Positions 1 to 5,590 of a DNA stretch of 5,686 nt are shown one piece after another. The stretch spans positions 1 to 5,686 of the forward strand of contig DYCT01000143.1 in NCBI GenBank assembly GCA_019417975.1, read 5' to 3'. The number at the start of each line of letters is the position of its first letter. Position 1 is the first letter of the stretch. The DNA comes from Bacteroides sp. GTDB taxonomy: Bacteria > Bacteroidota > Bacteroidia > Bacteroidales > Bacteroidaceae. The position numbers were made by a program, and so were the translations under genes. Under the pieces are notes generated by a model. It was not told the DNA's origin, searched no databases, and worked only from the letters and a program-made list of their open reading frames with translations.

Positions 1-2
1 TA

Positions 3-587
3 CCACTACAGAGTGGAATGACCGGACGCGATGTGGCATTAAAGATGTTGCACGACAATGGGATTTACGATGTACAAGTAACCAGCACCAGTGGCACGCT
101 GACCGACCATTATAACCCGTTGACCAAAACTGTGAATCTTAGTGATGGCGTTTACGGCAGTTGCAGTGTAGCAGCTGCTGCAGTAGCTGCCCATGAGTGC
201 GGACATGCTGTCCAGCATGCCCATGCCTATGCACCTTTGAAGATGCGTTCGGCTCTGGTACCGGTAGTACAGTTCTCTTCTTCCATCATGTCGTGGGTGC
301 TGTTGGCCGGTATGTTACTCATCAATAGTTTCCCCAGCTTGATGCTGTTTGGTATTATATTGTTTGCCAGTACTACTGTATTCAGCCTTATTACATTGCC
401 GGTCGAAATCAATGCCAGTAAGCGTGCATTGGTATGGTTGAGCCGTTCGGGCATTACCAATTCCTATAACCATGCACAGGCCGAAGATGCATTACGTTCA
501 GCTGCTTATACTTATGTTGTGGCTGCTTTAGGCTCTTTGGCTACTTTGGCTTATTATGTTATGATTTACATGAGCCGTCGCGATTGA
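3..587 (+). CDS. Membrane-bound neutral zinc metallopeptidase (YugP / Zn_peptidase_2 type), 5' end missing
   Basis: This is a probable integral-membrane zinc protease of the YugP / Zn_peptidase_2 family, whose substrates are poorly known. The reading frame is open to the window edge, and the residues before the first Met (PLQSG) read naturally into the family pattern SGMTGRDVA, so the gene starts upstream and the ATG at 18 is internal. About 194 residues are visible; the family usually has around 220-230, so an N-terminal membrane segment is probably missing. Counting from the ATG at 18, the zinc site HECGH is at residues 59-63 (bases 192-206) and is preceded by the typical TDHYNP and LSDGVY segments. 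E130 in LPVEINASKRA is the likely third zinc ligand. Hydrophobic stretches at about 80-104, 107-128 and 164-185 look like membrane helices, and the protein ends in a short basic tail (SRRD). A strong terminator follows, so it is not co-transcribed with hisS. The family call is firm; the physiological role is unknown. Confidence 0.88.
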   Translation, partial: PLQSGMTGRDVALKMLHDNGIYDVQVTSTSGTLTDHYNPLTKTVNLSDGVYGSCSVAAAAVAAHECGHAVQHAHAYAPLKMRSALVPVVQFSSSIMSWVLLAGMLLINSFPSLMLFGIILFASTTVFSLITLPVEINASKRALVWLSRSGITNSYNHAQAEDALRSAAYTYVVAALGSLATLAYYVMIYMSRRD

Positions 588-612
588 TTTTCGCAGGGTG
601 CTAACGTAAAGG

Positions 613-658
613 ATGCGGACTATTCGGAGTGAAACACTTCGGGTAGTCCGTATTTTGT
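613..658 (+). terminator. Hairpin terminator after the zinc peptidase gene
   Basis: The arms 613-631 and 635-653 pair without a break over 19 bp, including several G-U pairs, around an AAA loop. They are followed by TTTGTATTTT. The hairpin lies 25 nt after the peptidase stop codon and ends just before the hisS promoter, so it insulates the two transcription units. The T-tract is interrupted by G and A, which is the only weakness. Confidence 0.8.
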
Positions 659-666
659 ATTTTGAA

Positions 667-698
667 ATTGGTAATTCCATGTCGATTTTGTAACTTTG
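667..698 (+). promoter_or_regulatory. Bacteroides-type promoter of the hisS operon
   Basis: TAACTTTG at 691-698 matches the Bacteroides -7 consensus TAnnTTTG exactly. ATTG at 667-670 sits 20 bp upstream and matches the -33 TTTG element at three of four bases. Transcription would begin around 702-706, leaving a very short leader before hisS. That favours the start codon at 718 over the ATG at 712. Confidence 0.72.
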
Positions 699-717
699 CG
701 CTCAAAATGAAATGAAT

Positions 718-2079
718 ATGGCAGCAAAACCAAGTATACCTAAGGGGACACGCGACTTCTCGCCCGTAGAGATGGCGAAACGTAATTATATTTTCAATAC
801 CATTCGCGATGTGTATCATTTGTATGGATTTCAGCAGATAGAGACTCCTGCTATGGAGAATCTCTCCACACTGATGGGCAAGTATGGCGAAGAAGGTGAT
901 AAACTTCTGTTTAAGATTCAGAATTCCGGTGATTATTTTTCTGGATTGACAGACGAGGAACTGCTTTCGCGTAATGCTGCCAAATTGGCAAGCAAATTTT
1001 GCGAAAAAGGGTTGCGTTACGACCTTACCGTGCCGTTTGCCCGCTATGTGGTGATGCATCGCGAGGAACTGACGTTCCCTTTTAAGCGTTATCAGATTCA
1101 GCCGGTGTGGCGTGCCGACCGTCCGCAGAAGGGTCGCTACCGCGAGTTTTACCAGTGTGATGCCGATGTGGTAGGCAGTAATTCATTGCTCAACGAAGTA
1201 GAGTTGATGCAGATTATCGATACTGTGTTTTCTCGCTTCGGTGTGCGTGTGTGCATCAAAATTAACAATCGTAAGATTCTGACCGGAATTGCCGAGATTA
1301 TCGGTGAGGCTGACAAGATTGTGGACATTACCGTGGCTATCGACAAGTTGGATAAAATCGGTCTGGAAAATGTGAATGCCGAATTGGCTTCCAAAGGCAT
1401 TTCGGAAGAGGCTATTGCAAAACTGCAGCCTATCATTCTGTTGTCGGGTACCAATGATGAGAAGTTGGCTGTATTGGAACAAGTGCTTGCTTCGAGCGAG
1501 ACCGGCTTGAAGGGAGTGGAAGAAAGCCGCTTCATCTTGCAGACTTTGGCTACTATGCAGCTTAAGAATGAGTTGGAACTCGATTTGACTTTGGCACGTG
1601 GATTAAACTATTATACCGGAGCTATTTTTGAAGTGAAAGCGTTGGATGTACAGATTGGTAGCATCACCGGAGGTGGTCGTTACGACAATCTGACAGGTGT
1701 GTTCGGTATGGACGGTGTGTCGGGTGTAGGTATCTCGTTTGGTGCCGACCGTATTTTCGATGTGCTGAATCAGCTGGAACTTTATCCGAAAGAAGCTGTC
1801 GATGGCACTCAGTTGCTGTTCGTTACTTTTGGCGAGGCAGAAGCGGCTTATTGTCTGCCTATCTTGGCCAGGGTGCGCGAAGCGGGTATCCGTGCCGAGA
1901 TTTATCCCGACAATGCCAAGATGAAGAAACAAATGAGTTATGCCAATGCAAAAAACATTCCTTTCGTAGCCATTGTAGGTGAAAATGAAATGAACGAAGG
2001 CAAGGTGATGTTGAAAGATATGGTGGCAGGGCAGCAGCAGTTGGTAGATGCCGATGCATTGCTTCAATTCATAAAATAA
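718..2079 (+). CDS. hisS: Histidyl-tRNA synthetase
   Basis: This cytoplasmic class II aminoacyl-tRNA synthetase charges tRNA-His with histidine using ATP. It has 453 residues from the ATG at 718, chosen because Bacteroides orthologues begin MAAKPxIPKGTRDF as I recall and because the promoter lies so close; the ATG at 712 would add only Met-Asn. Visible elements in order are GTRDF at 10-14, motif 1 around 36-60, motif 2 with WRADRPQKGRYREFYQCD at 131-148, the histidine-specific LARGLNYYTG at 292-301, GGGRYDNL at 318-325, and motif 3 GVGISFGADRIF at 336-347 with its conserved Arg at 345. A C-terminal anticodon-binding domain spans about 362-453. The RYREFYQCD and LARGLNYYTG segments resemble eukaryotic HisRS more than the E. 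coli form. No frameshift or lost catalytic residue is seen. The AP endonuclease gene follows after 6 nt, in the same operon. Confidence 0.97.
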   Translation: MAAKPSIPKGTRDFSPVEMAKRNYIFNTIRDVYHLYGFQQIETPAMENLSTLMGKYGEEGDKLLFKIQNSGDYFSGLTDEELLSRNAAKLASKFCEKGLRYDLTVPFARYVVMHREELTFPFKRYQIQPVWRADRPQKGRYREFYQCDADVVGSNSLLNEVELMQIIDTVFSRFGVRVCIKINNRKILTGIAEIIGEADKIVDITVAIDKLDKIGLENVNAELASKGISEEAIAKLQPIILLSGTNDEKLAVLEQVLASSETGLKGVEESRFILQTLATMQLKNELELDLTLARGLNYYTGAIFEVKALDVQIGSITGGGRYDNLTGVFGMDGVSGVGISFGADRIFDVLNQLELYPKEAVDGTQLLFVTFGEAEAAYCLPILARVREAGIRAEIYPDNAKMKKQMSYANAKNIPFVAIVGENEMNEGKVMLKDMVAGQQQLVDADALLQFIK

Positions 2080-2085
2080 CAGGCT

Positions 2086-2850
2086 ATGCTGAAATTTATA
2101 TCTTGGAATGTAAACGGTTTGCGGGCTTGCAATGAGAAAGGCTTTTCGGAGGCTTTTAAAGCGCTGGATGCCGATTTCTTCTGTCTGCAAGAAACCAAGA
2201 TGCAGGTCGGACAGCTCGACCTCCAGTTTGAGGGATATCGTTCTTACTGGAATTATGCCGAGAAAAAAGGCTATTCGGGTACGGCTATCTTTACTCGTTT
2301 GGAGCCTCTGTCGGTGAACTATGGCTTGGGGATTGAAGAACACGATAAAGAGGGGCGTGTCATTACCTTGGAAATGGAGACGTTTTATCTGGTGACCGTG
2401 TATACTCCTAATTCGCAAGACGAACTTCGCCGGCTGGAATACCGTATGCATTGGGAAGATGATTTTCAGACATATCTCAAGCATTTGGAACAGAAGAAAC
2501 CGGTTATCGTCTGTGGCGATTTGAATGTGGCGCATCGCGAGATAGACTTAAAGAACCCGAAAACAAACCGTCGGAACGCGGGGTTTACCGATGAGGAGCG
2601 TGGCAAGTTTACGGCTTTGCTGGAATCGGGATTTACAGATACATTCCGCTATTTTTATCCCGACATGGAGAATATCTATTCGTGGTGGTCGTATCGCTTC
2701 CGGGCTCGTGAGAAGAATGCAGGGTGGCGTATCGACTATTTCTTGACCTCTACATCGCTTAATCCGCGTTTGAAGGCAGCAAAGATTCATACCGAGATAC
2801 TTGGGTCGGACCATTGTCCGGTGGAGCTACAACTCGAAGGCGACAAGTAA
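2086..2850 (+). CDS. xth: Exodeoxyribonuclease III / AP endonuclease (ExoA/APE1-like)
   Basis: This is a Mg-dependent base-excision-repair nuclease that cuts 5' of abasic sites and trims 3' blocked ends. The 254-residue length fits the single-domain family. The active-site set is complete: N8 in SWNVNG, E36 in LQETK, Y106 in VYTPNS, D145 and N147 in CGDLNVAH, D217 in RIDYFL, and D242-H243 in GSDHCP. These correspond to E. coli ExoIII N7, E34, Y109, D151/N153, D229 and D258/H259. The stretch around 140-170 (VAHREIDLKNPK, NAGFTDEER) and GWRIDYFL are strikingly like human APE1 and bacterial ExoA rather than E. coli XthA. The start MLKFISWNVNG matches the family N-terminus. No Shine-Dalgarno is visible. 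The gene is 6 nt behind hisS and followed by a strong terminator, so it is almost certainly expressed from the hisS promoter. Confidence 0.96.
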   Translation: MLKFISWNVNGLRACNEKGFSEAFKALDADFFCLQETKMQVGQLDLQFEGYRSYWNYAEKKGYSGTAIFTRLEPLSVNYGLGIEEHDKEGRVITLEMETFYLVTVYTPNSQDELRRLEYRMHWEDDFQTYLKHLEQKKPVIVCGDLNVAHREIDLKNPKTNRRNAGFTDEERGKFTALLESGFTDTFRYFYPDMENIYSWWSYRFRAREKNAGWRIDYFLTSTSLNPRLKAAKIHTEILGSDHCPVELQLEGDK

Positions 2851-2878
2851 ATTTTTAGAGATAATAGAGACAGAGAGG

Positions 2879-2916
2879 CGGTAGCTTGATATTGGTATCG
2901 GGTTGCCGTTTTTTTT
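2879..2916 (+). terminator. Intrinsic terminator of the hisS-xth operon
   Basis: The arms 2879-2891 and 2896-2908 form an unbroken 13-bp stem (several G-U pairs) with the loop TTGG, followed directly by eight T residues at 2909-2916. It lies 29 nt after the xth stop codon. This is a textbook Rho-independent terminator. Confidence 0.92.
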
Positions 2917-3052
2917 GTTTTGCCATTACGAGGAGCGGAGAGAATCGTTATGCGAGTGTACATTTCGGGTATCGGCTCAAATTGATAACAAACCGCTCAA
3001 AGAGCAAATTGTCAAAATGGATAAGAATGTATATTTATGTATCGCAAGAATC

Positions 3053-3092
3053 GCATATTTGCAGACAAAATAGCTTTCGTTTGCAAATATGC
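3053..3092. repeat. Perfect 11-bp inverted repeat, 18-nt spacer
   Basis: GCATATTTGCA at 3053-3063 is the exact reverse complement of TGCAAATATGC at 3082-3092. A second nested-out pair, ACAAAAT (3065-3071) and ATTTTGT (3095-3101), could compete with it for pairing. It may be an operator or an RNA hairpin. No T-tract follows, so it is not an obvious terminator. Confidence 0.6.
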
Positions 3093-3143
3093 AAATTTTG
3101 TTTTCAGAACTGCTTGTTTTATAAATAGATACGGGCTTGAGGG

Positions 3144-3189
3144 CCGATTTTAGCTCTTTTTTCTTGGCGAAAAATGGGGCGAAAATCGG
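3144..3189. repeat. 8-bp inverted repeat enclosing GGCGAAAA direct repeats
   Basis: CCGATTTT at 3144-3151 pairs exactly with AAAATCGG at 3182-3189. The right half also contains two near-copies of GGCGAAAAxxGGG. No function is evident; such pairing can arise by chance in AT-rich DNA. Confidence 0.4.
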
Positions 3190-3222
3190 GAAAAAGCGGA
3201 GGAAACTATAGGTGCGTTTTCA

Positions 3223-3284
3223 AAGTATCTTAAGATACTTCGCAAAGTATCCTAAGATACCTGGAAAAATATCCTAAGATACTT
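3223..3284. repeat. Three tandem palindromic units with exact 22-bp period
   Basis: Units begin at 3223, 3245 and 3267. The first 18 bases of unit 1 (AAGTATCTTAAGATACTT) are a perfect palindrome. Units 2 and 3 keep the core TATCCTAAGATAC, with one mismatch each in the outer arms. Each unit is an 18-bp dyad plus a 4-bp spacer (CGCA, GGAA, then GACT after unit 3). A 22-bp period is close to two helical turns, so all three dyads face the same side of the DNA. As RNA, each could fold into a 7-bp stem with a UUAA or CUAA loop. The array could be a cooperative protein-binding site or an interspersed repeat; the sequence alone does not decide. Confidence 0.85.
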
Positions 3285-3289
3285 GACTC

Positions 3290-3335
3290 GAAATCTCACT
3301 TTTTAGTGACCTGAAATCCGGCTTTTTAGGCCTAA
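3290..3335. repeat. Two hairpin units with 23-bp period continuing the array
   Basis: Units start at 3290 and 3313 and share GAAATC, then a stem, then CTTTTTAG, then the pairing arm. Unit 4 has TCACT (3296-3300) pairing with AGTGA (3305-3309). Unit 5 has GGCTT (3320-3324) pairing with AGGCC (3328-3332) through one G-U pair. The arms differ between units yet both keep their pairing, while the flanks and the T-rich loop are shared. Confidence 0.6.
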
Positions 3336-3338
3336 TAT

Positions 3339-3397
3339 CTTGTATAAATATGCAGAAAGAGTCAATATACATGAATAAGAATGCATAAATATACAAT
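3339..3397. promoter_or_regulatory. Cluster of ArgR-box-like sites (candidate operator)
   Basis: Against the classical ARG-box pattern TNTGNATWWWWATNCANA, three windows score high: 3339-3356 (one mismatch), 3370-3387 (two mismatches) and 3380-3397 (two mismatches, overlapping the second by 8 bp). The pattern is degenerate and this DNA is AT-rich, so chance matches are possible. The spacing also differs from the usual 2-3 bp gap between paired boxes. Neither neighbouring gene is an arginine gene. This is a lead, not an assignment. Confidence 0.25.
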
Positions 3398-3532
3398 AAT
3401 CGGACTTTTTGAAATGACAGAATAGTTGCAGTAACAGTTATACTCCTAACTTTTGTTTTAGAATATTCAATTTTTTATATAAAAATGACAACTTTGTCGT
3501 GATGGCTGTGCATAGCATATTCCGGTATCCTT

Positions 3533-3564
3533 GTTGAATATATAAAAGTGAAGTTGTATCTTTG
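3533..3564 (+). promoter_or_regulatory. Bacteroides-type promoter of ispE
   Basis: TATCTTTG at 3557-3564 is a perfect TAnnTTTG -7 box. GTTG at 3533-3536 lies 20 bp upstream as the -33 element. Transcription should start near 3568-3572, giving a leader of roughly 20-24 nt before the ATG at 3592. The TTG at 3562, which could extend the frame by 10 codons, is part of the -7 box and cannot be the translation start from this promoter. Confidence 0.75.
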
Positions 3565-3591
3565 AAAGCTCATATATTAAACAGACAAGCA

Positions 3592-4413
3592 ATGATTACG
3601 TTTCCGAATGCAAAGATAAATTTAGGTTTGAATGTTGTAGAAAAAGGTCCGGACGGATACCATAATCTGGAGACCGTGTTTTATCCGGTTCGTTTGGAGG
3701 ATGCTTTGGAAGTGGGAGTAGGCGATGGTGCTCCGGGCGAGTGCTGTTTACACCAATCCGGCATTTCTATCGAAGGCAGTGTAGAAAACAATCTGGTAGT
3801 CAAAGCCTATCGGTTGCTGGAGAAAACGTATCAATTGCCGGCTATGGATGTGTATCTGCATAAGCATATTCCTTCGGGAGCCGGATTGGGAGGTGGTTCG
3901 TCCGATGCGGCTTATATGTTGAAAGCCATCAACGAGCTGGTGGGGTTGAATATTGCGCCCGAGCAATTGGAGGTCTATGCTGCTATGCTTGGAGCGGACT
4001 GTGCTTTTTTTGTCCGCAATACTCCGGTCTTTGCAGAAGGTATCGGAAATATTTTTTCTTCTATCGACTTTTCGCTACACGGTTGGTATATCGTGTTGGT
4101 AAAGCCCGATATATTTGTATCTACCCGCGAAGCGTTCTCGCTCATCCGTCCCCAAAAGCCTGAAATCTCGATCAAAGAGATTATAACGAAGCCGGTGAGC
4201 GAGTGGAAGGGATTGTTGGTGAACGATTTTGAGAAAAGTGTTTTTGCGGTGCATCCCGAGATAGAGCAGATTCGTAATCGTCTTTACGAACAGGGAGCTG
4301 TTTATGCTTCCATGTCGGGTTCCGGGTCGTCGGTCTTTGGTCTGTTTACGCAGCCATGTCCGCATTGTCGGGAATGGTTTCCTACTGATTTTGTGTGGAC
4401 GGGAGCGCTATAA
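3592..4413 (+). CDS. ispE: 4-diphosphocytidyl-2-C-methyl-D-erythritol kinase
   Basis: This cytoplasmic GHMP-family kinase phosphorylates the 2-hydroxyl of CDP-methylerythritol, the fourth step of the MEP route to isoprenoid precursors. It has 273 residues, a normal to slightly short length. The ATG at 3592 gives MITFPNAKINLGLNVVEK, the expected N-terminus. Lys8 in PNAKIN matches the catalytic Lys10 of E. coli IspE. The ATP-binding loop PSGAGLGGGSSDAA is at 94-107. Asp136 in GADCAFF matches E. coli Asp141; the family more often has Pro where Ala138 stands. The third GHMP motif, SMSGSGSSVFGLF, is at 240-252. A CPHC motif at 256-259 is a minor oddity in the C-terminal tail. The gene has its own promoter, no Shine-Dalgarno, and a hairpin after its stop; it is apparently monocistronic. 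Confidence 0.96.
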   Translation: MITFPNAKINLGLNVVEKGPDGYHNLETVFYPVRLEDALEVGVGDGAPGECCLHQSGISIEGSVENNLVVKAYRLLEKTYQLPAMDVYLHKHIPSGAGLGGGSSDAAYMLKAINELVGLNIAPEQLEVYAAMLGADCAFFVRNTPVFAEGIGNIFSSIDFSLHGWYIVLVKPDIFVSTREAFSLIRPQKPEISIKEIITKPVSEWKGLLVNDFEKSVFAVHPEIEQIRNRLYEQGAVYASMSGSGSSVFGLFTQPCPHCREWFPTDFVWTGAL

Positions 4414-4420
4414 TAATTTA

Positions 4421-4448
4421 CTCCTGCCACAAATAGCTGTGGCAGGAG
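4421..4448. terminator. Hairpin between the convergent genes ispE and the lipoprotein gene
   Basis: CTCCTGCCACA (4421-4431) and TGTGGCAGGAG (4438-4448) form a perfect GC-rich 11-bp stem with a 6-nt loop, 7 nt after the ispE stop. On the + strand it is followed by CAAATCTCTTTATTG and on the - strand by TAAATTATTATAG. Neither is a classic T-tract, but both are AT-rich. Its position between converging genes suggests it ends transcripts from both sides. Confidence 0.7.
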
Positions 4449-4520
4449 CAAATCTCTTTATTGCGATGTTGAGGCACATCCTCTTAAACCTCTCTGTATC
4501 GCACTGCTATGAAGAATGTC

Positions 4521-5471
4521 TTATTCCCATCTAAAGGTGTAAGTGATAATTTCAATATCCGTTTCTGTTTTTACTATATTTCTTTCATCAGAAGTGATGA
4601 CACCGTCGCCATTTTTGTCGATGAATGAATACTTGCTGGTTTCTATGCTTTTATATGTGATGGTACAGCTTTCCACATACTTGTCTTTATCTAAGGTATA
4701 GGTAAAATCGGCAGTCTCTTCTTCGATGTCTTTACGTGTGTAACGCTCGTTGTAATAGTAGTCGTAATACTCGTATTTGTTATTATGCTTTCCGGTTATT
4801 TGTTCGGGAAGTTGGTTTGTCCGTGTACCTATCAGCTCGGGGTGTGCATAGAAAATAAACTCATCGTATACGCCTTCGAAACTTATTTCGATGTTTGGAA
4901 ACCATCCTTGGCAAGTCTTCCCATTGTATTTGTATTGATGGTCGCAGGTATAAGGATCTCCGTCGCTGTTGTTGTTGTATGTGTTATTGCATTGTGTTAG
5001 CTTCTGGCTATTCCACGTAAACGTATAGTTATCGCTATCTGAGTCGTCTTTTTCATTTAAGTTTATTAATTGATTGGACGAATTGTACATGAATGTTTTA
5101 TAATGGGTATTGGAGTATTGTTGTTTCCTTACCAGATTGTCTGTAAGCATGTAGGTGCTTTCGTCTTCATCATCATTGCTTGAAGTCGCCATAATTACAT
5201 TATTCCCCCAAGCGTAGAAATAATTATCTACTTCTTTTCCCCTGCGGTTGACACTGACGGCTATCATTCGGTCTTTGCTGTCGTATGTGAAATAGATGTT
5301 TTTAGTATCCTTCCCATTTGTTCTTCCGATTTCTACCAATCGTTTCTGGTTGGTGATGATGCCATCATCGTTTTTGCCTGATTCTCCCTCTTCATCTTTG
5401 TTGCAAGACGTAAAGTTAATGCTCACCATTGTGGCTAATAAAGCCATTCCAATAAATCTAAGTGCTTTCAT
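4521..5471 (-). CDS. Surface-type lipoprotein with C-terminal EF-hand loop, function unknown
   Basis: A 316-residue secreted lipoprotein. The start at 5471 (MKALRFIGMALLATM) is chosen over the upstream ATG at 5555 because it gives a compact signal peptide: two basic residues, a hydrophobic core, and lipobox FTSC with the lipidated Cys at 23. The next residues, N-K-D-E-E, fit the acidic lipoprotein export signal that sends Bacteroidota lipoproteins to the cell surface. A short polar linker (24-42) leads into a body of alternating beta-like strands (NIYFTYDSKDR, TFMYNSSNQL, YTFTWNSQKL), reminiscent of the DUF4595 group common in Bacteroides; that family link is from memory. A tyrosine-rich stretch is at 233-244. 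DKNGDGVITSDE at 285-296 is a complete EF-hand calcium loop. An A-rich tract sits just before the ATG. The gene converges on ispE and looks more AT-rich than its neighbours. No substrate or partner can be inferred. Confidence 0.85.
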   Translation of the reverse strand: MKALRFIGMALLATMVSINFTSCNKDEEGESGKNDDGIITNQKRLVEIGRTNGKDTKNIYFTYDSKDRMIAVSVNRRGKEVDNYFYAWGNNVIMATSSNDDEDESTYMLTDNLVRKQQYSNTHYKTFMYNSSNQLINLNEKDDSDSDNYTFTWNSQKLTQCNNTYNNNSDGDPYTCDHQYKYNGKTCQGWFPNIEISFEGVYDEFIFYAHPELIGTRTNQLPEQITGKHNNKYEYYDYYYNERYTRKDIEEETADFTYTLDKDKYVESCTITYKSIETSKYSFIDKNGDGVITSDERNIVKTETDIEIITYTFRWE

Positions 5472-5533
5472 TTTTTCTAAGTTTATTTGTGTCTCTATGT
5501 TCCCAATAGATGTTGTTAATAAATAGATTGTTG

Positions 5534-5572
5534 ATAAGTATGAGGAACAAAACAAAAAGGTTGCATACTTAT
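5534..5572. repeat. 9-bp inverted repeat upstream of the lipoprotein gene
   Basis: ATAAGTATG (5534-5542) and CATACTTAT (5564-5572) are exact reverse complements, 30 bp centre to centre, about three helical turns. They lie 63-101 bp before the lipoprotein ATG. This could be a two-site operator or a leader hairpin. I see no convincing TAnnTTTG promoter on the - strand here. Confidence 0.45.
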
Positions 5573-5590
5573 TAGTCGATGGATGGGTTT

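Larger units (their letters stand above)
2917..3532. other. Long AT-rich intergenic region with ordered repeats and no recognisable gene
   Basis: About 615 bases lie between the xth terminator and the ispE promoter. The only open frame of note (2886-3128, 80 codons) starts inside the xth terminator hairpin and encodes nothing I recognise, so I do not call it. Positions 2924-2952 hold a weak dyad (CATTACGA / TCGTTATG, 7 of 8). Then follow inverted repeats at 3053-3092 and 3144-3189, three tandem palindromes at 3223-3284, two hairpin units at 3290-3335, and ArgR-box-like sites at 3339-3397. Positions 3398-3532 are plain AT-rich DNA; TAACTTTTG at 3447-3455 resembles a -7 box with one extra base, but has no well-spaced -33 partner. 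A small RNA cannot be excluded. Confidence 0.7.

Noticed and set aside
18..20. ATG at 18 as the start of the zinc peptidase
   Set aside because: The frame is open upstream and the preceding residues fit the family, so the gene is cut by the window edge.
613..711. Attenuator or T-box-like leader of hisS
   Set aside because: The hairpin lies upstream of the likely hisS promoter, and there is no histidine-rich leader peptide or T-box sequence.
1603..2535. Antisense 310-codon open frame across the hisS-xth junction
   Set aside because: It lies opposite two complete, well-conserved genes, shows no recognisable domain, and is a composition shadow of their codon use.
2886..3128. 80-codon open frame after xth
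   Set aside because: It begins inside the terminator hairpin, has no recognisable protein features, and crosses inverted repeats; more likely chance in non-coding DNA.
3223..3335. CRISPR array
   Set aside because: The repeats are 18-bp palindromes with spacers of only about 4 bp, and no cas genes are present.
3562..3591. TTG start that would lengthen IspE by 10 residues
   Set aside because: The TTG belongs to the -7 promoter box, upstream of the expected transcript start, and the family N-terminus begins at the ATG at 3592.
2851..3591. Insertion sequence or mobile element remnant
   Set aside because: No transposase fragment, terminal inverted repeats with target duplication, or integrase site was seen.
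5472..5555. Upstream ATG that would lengthen the lipoprotein by 28 residues
   Set aside because: It would bury the signal peptide; the ATG at 5471 gives a normal lipoprotein leader with the Cys at residue 23.
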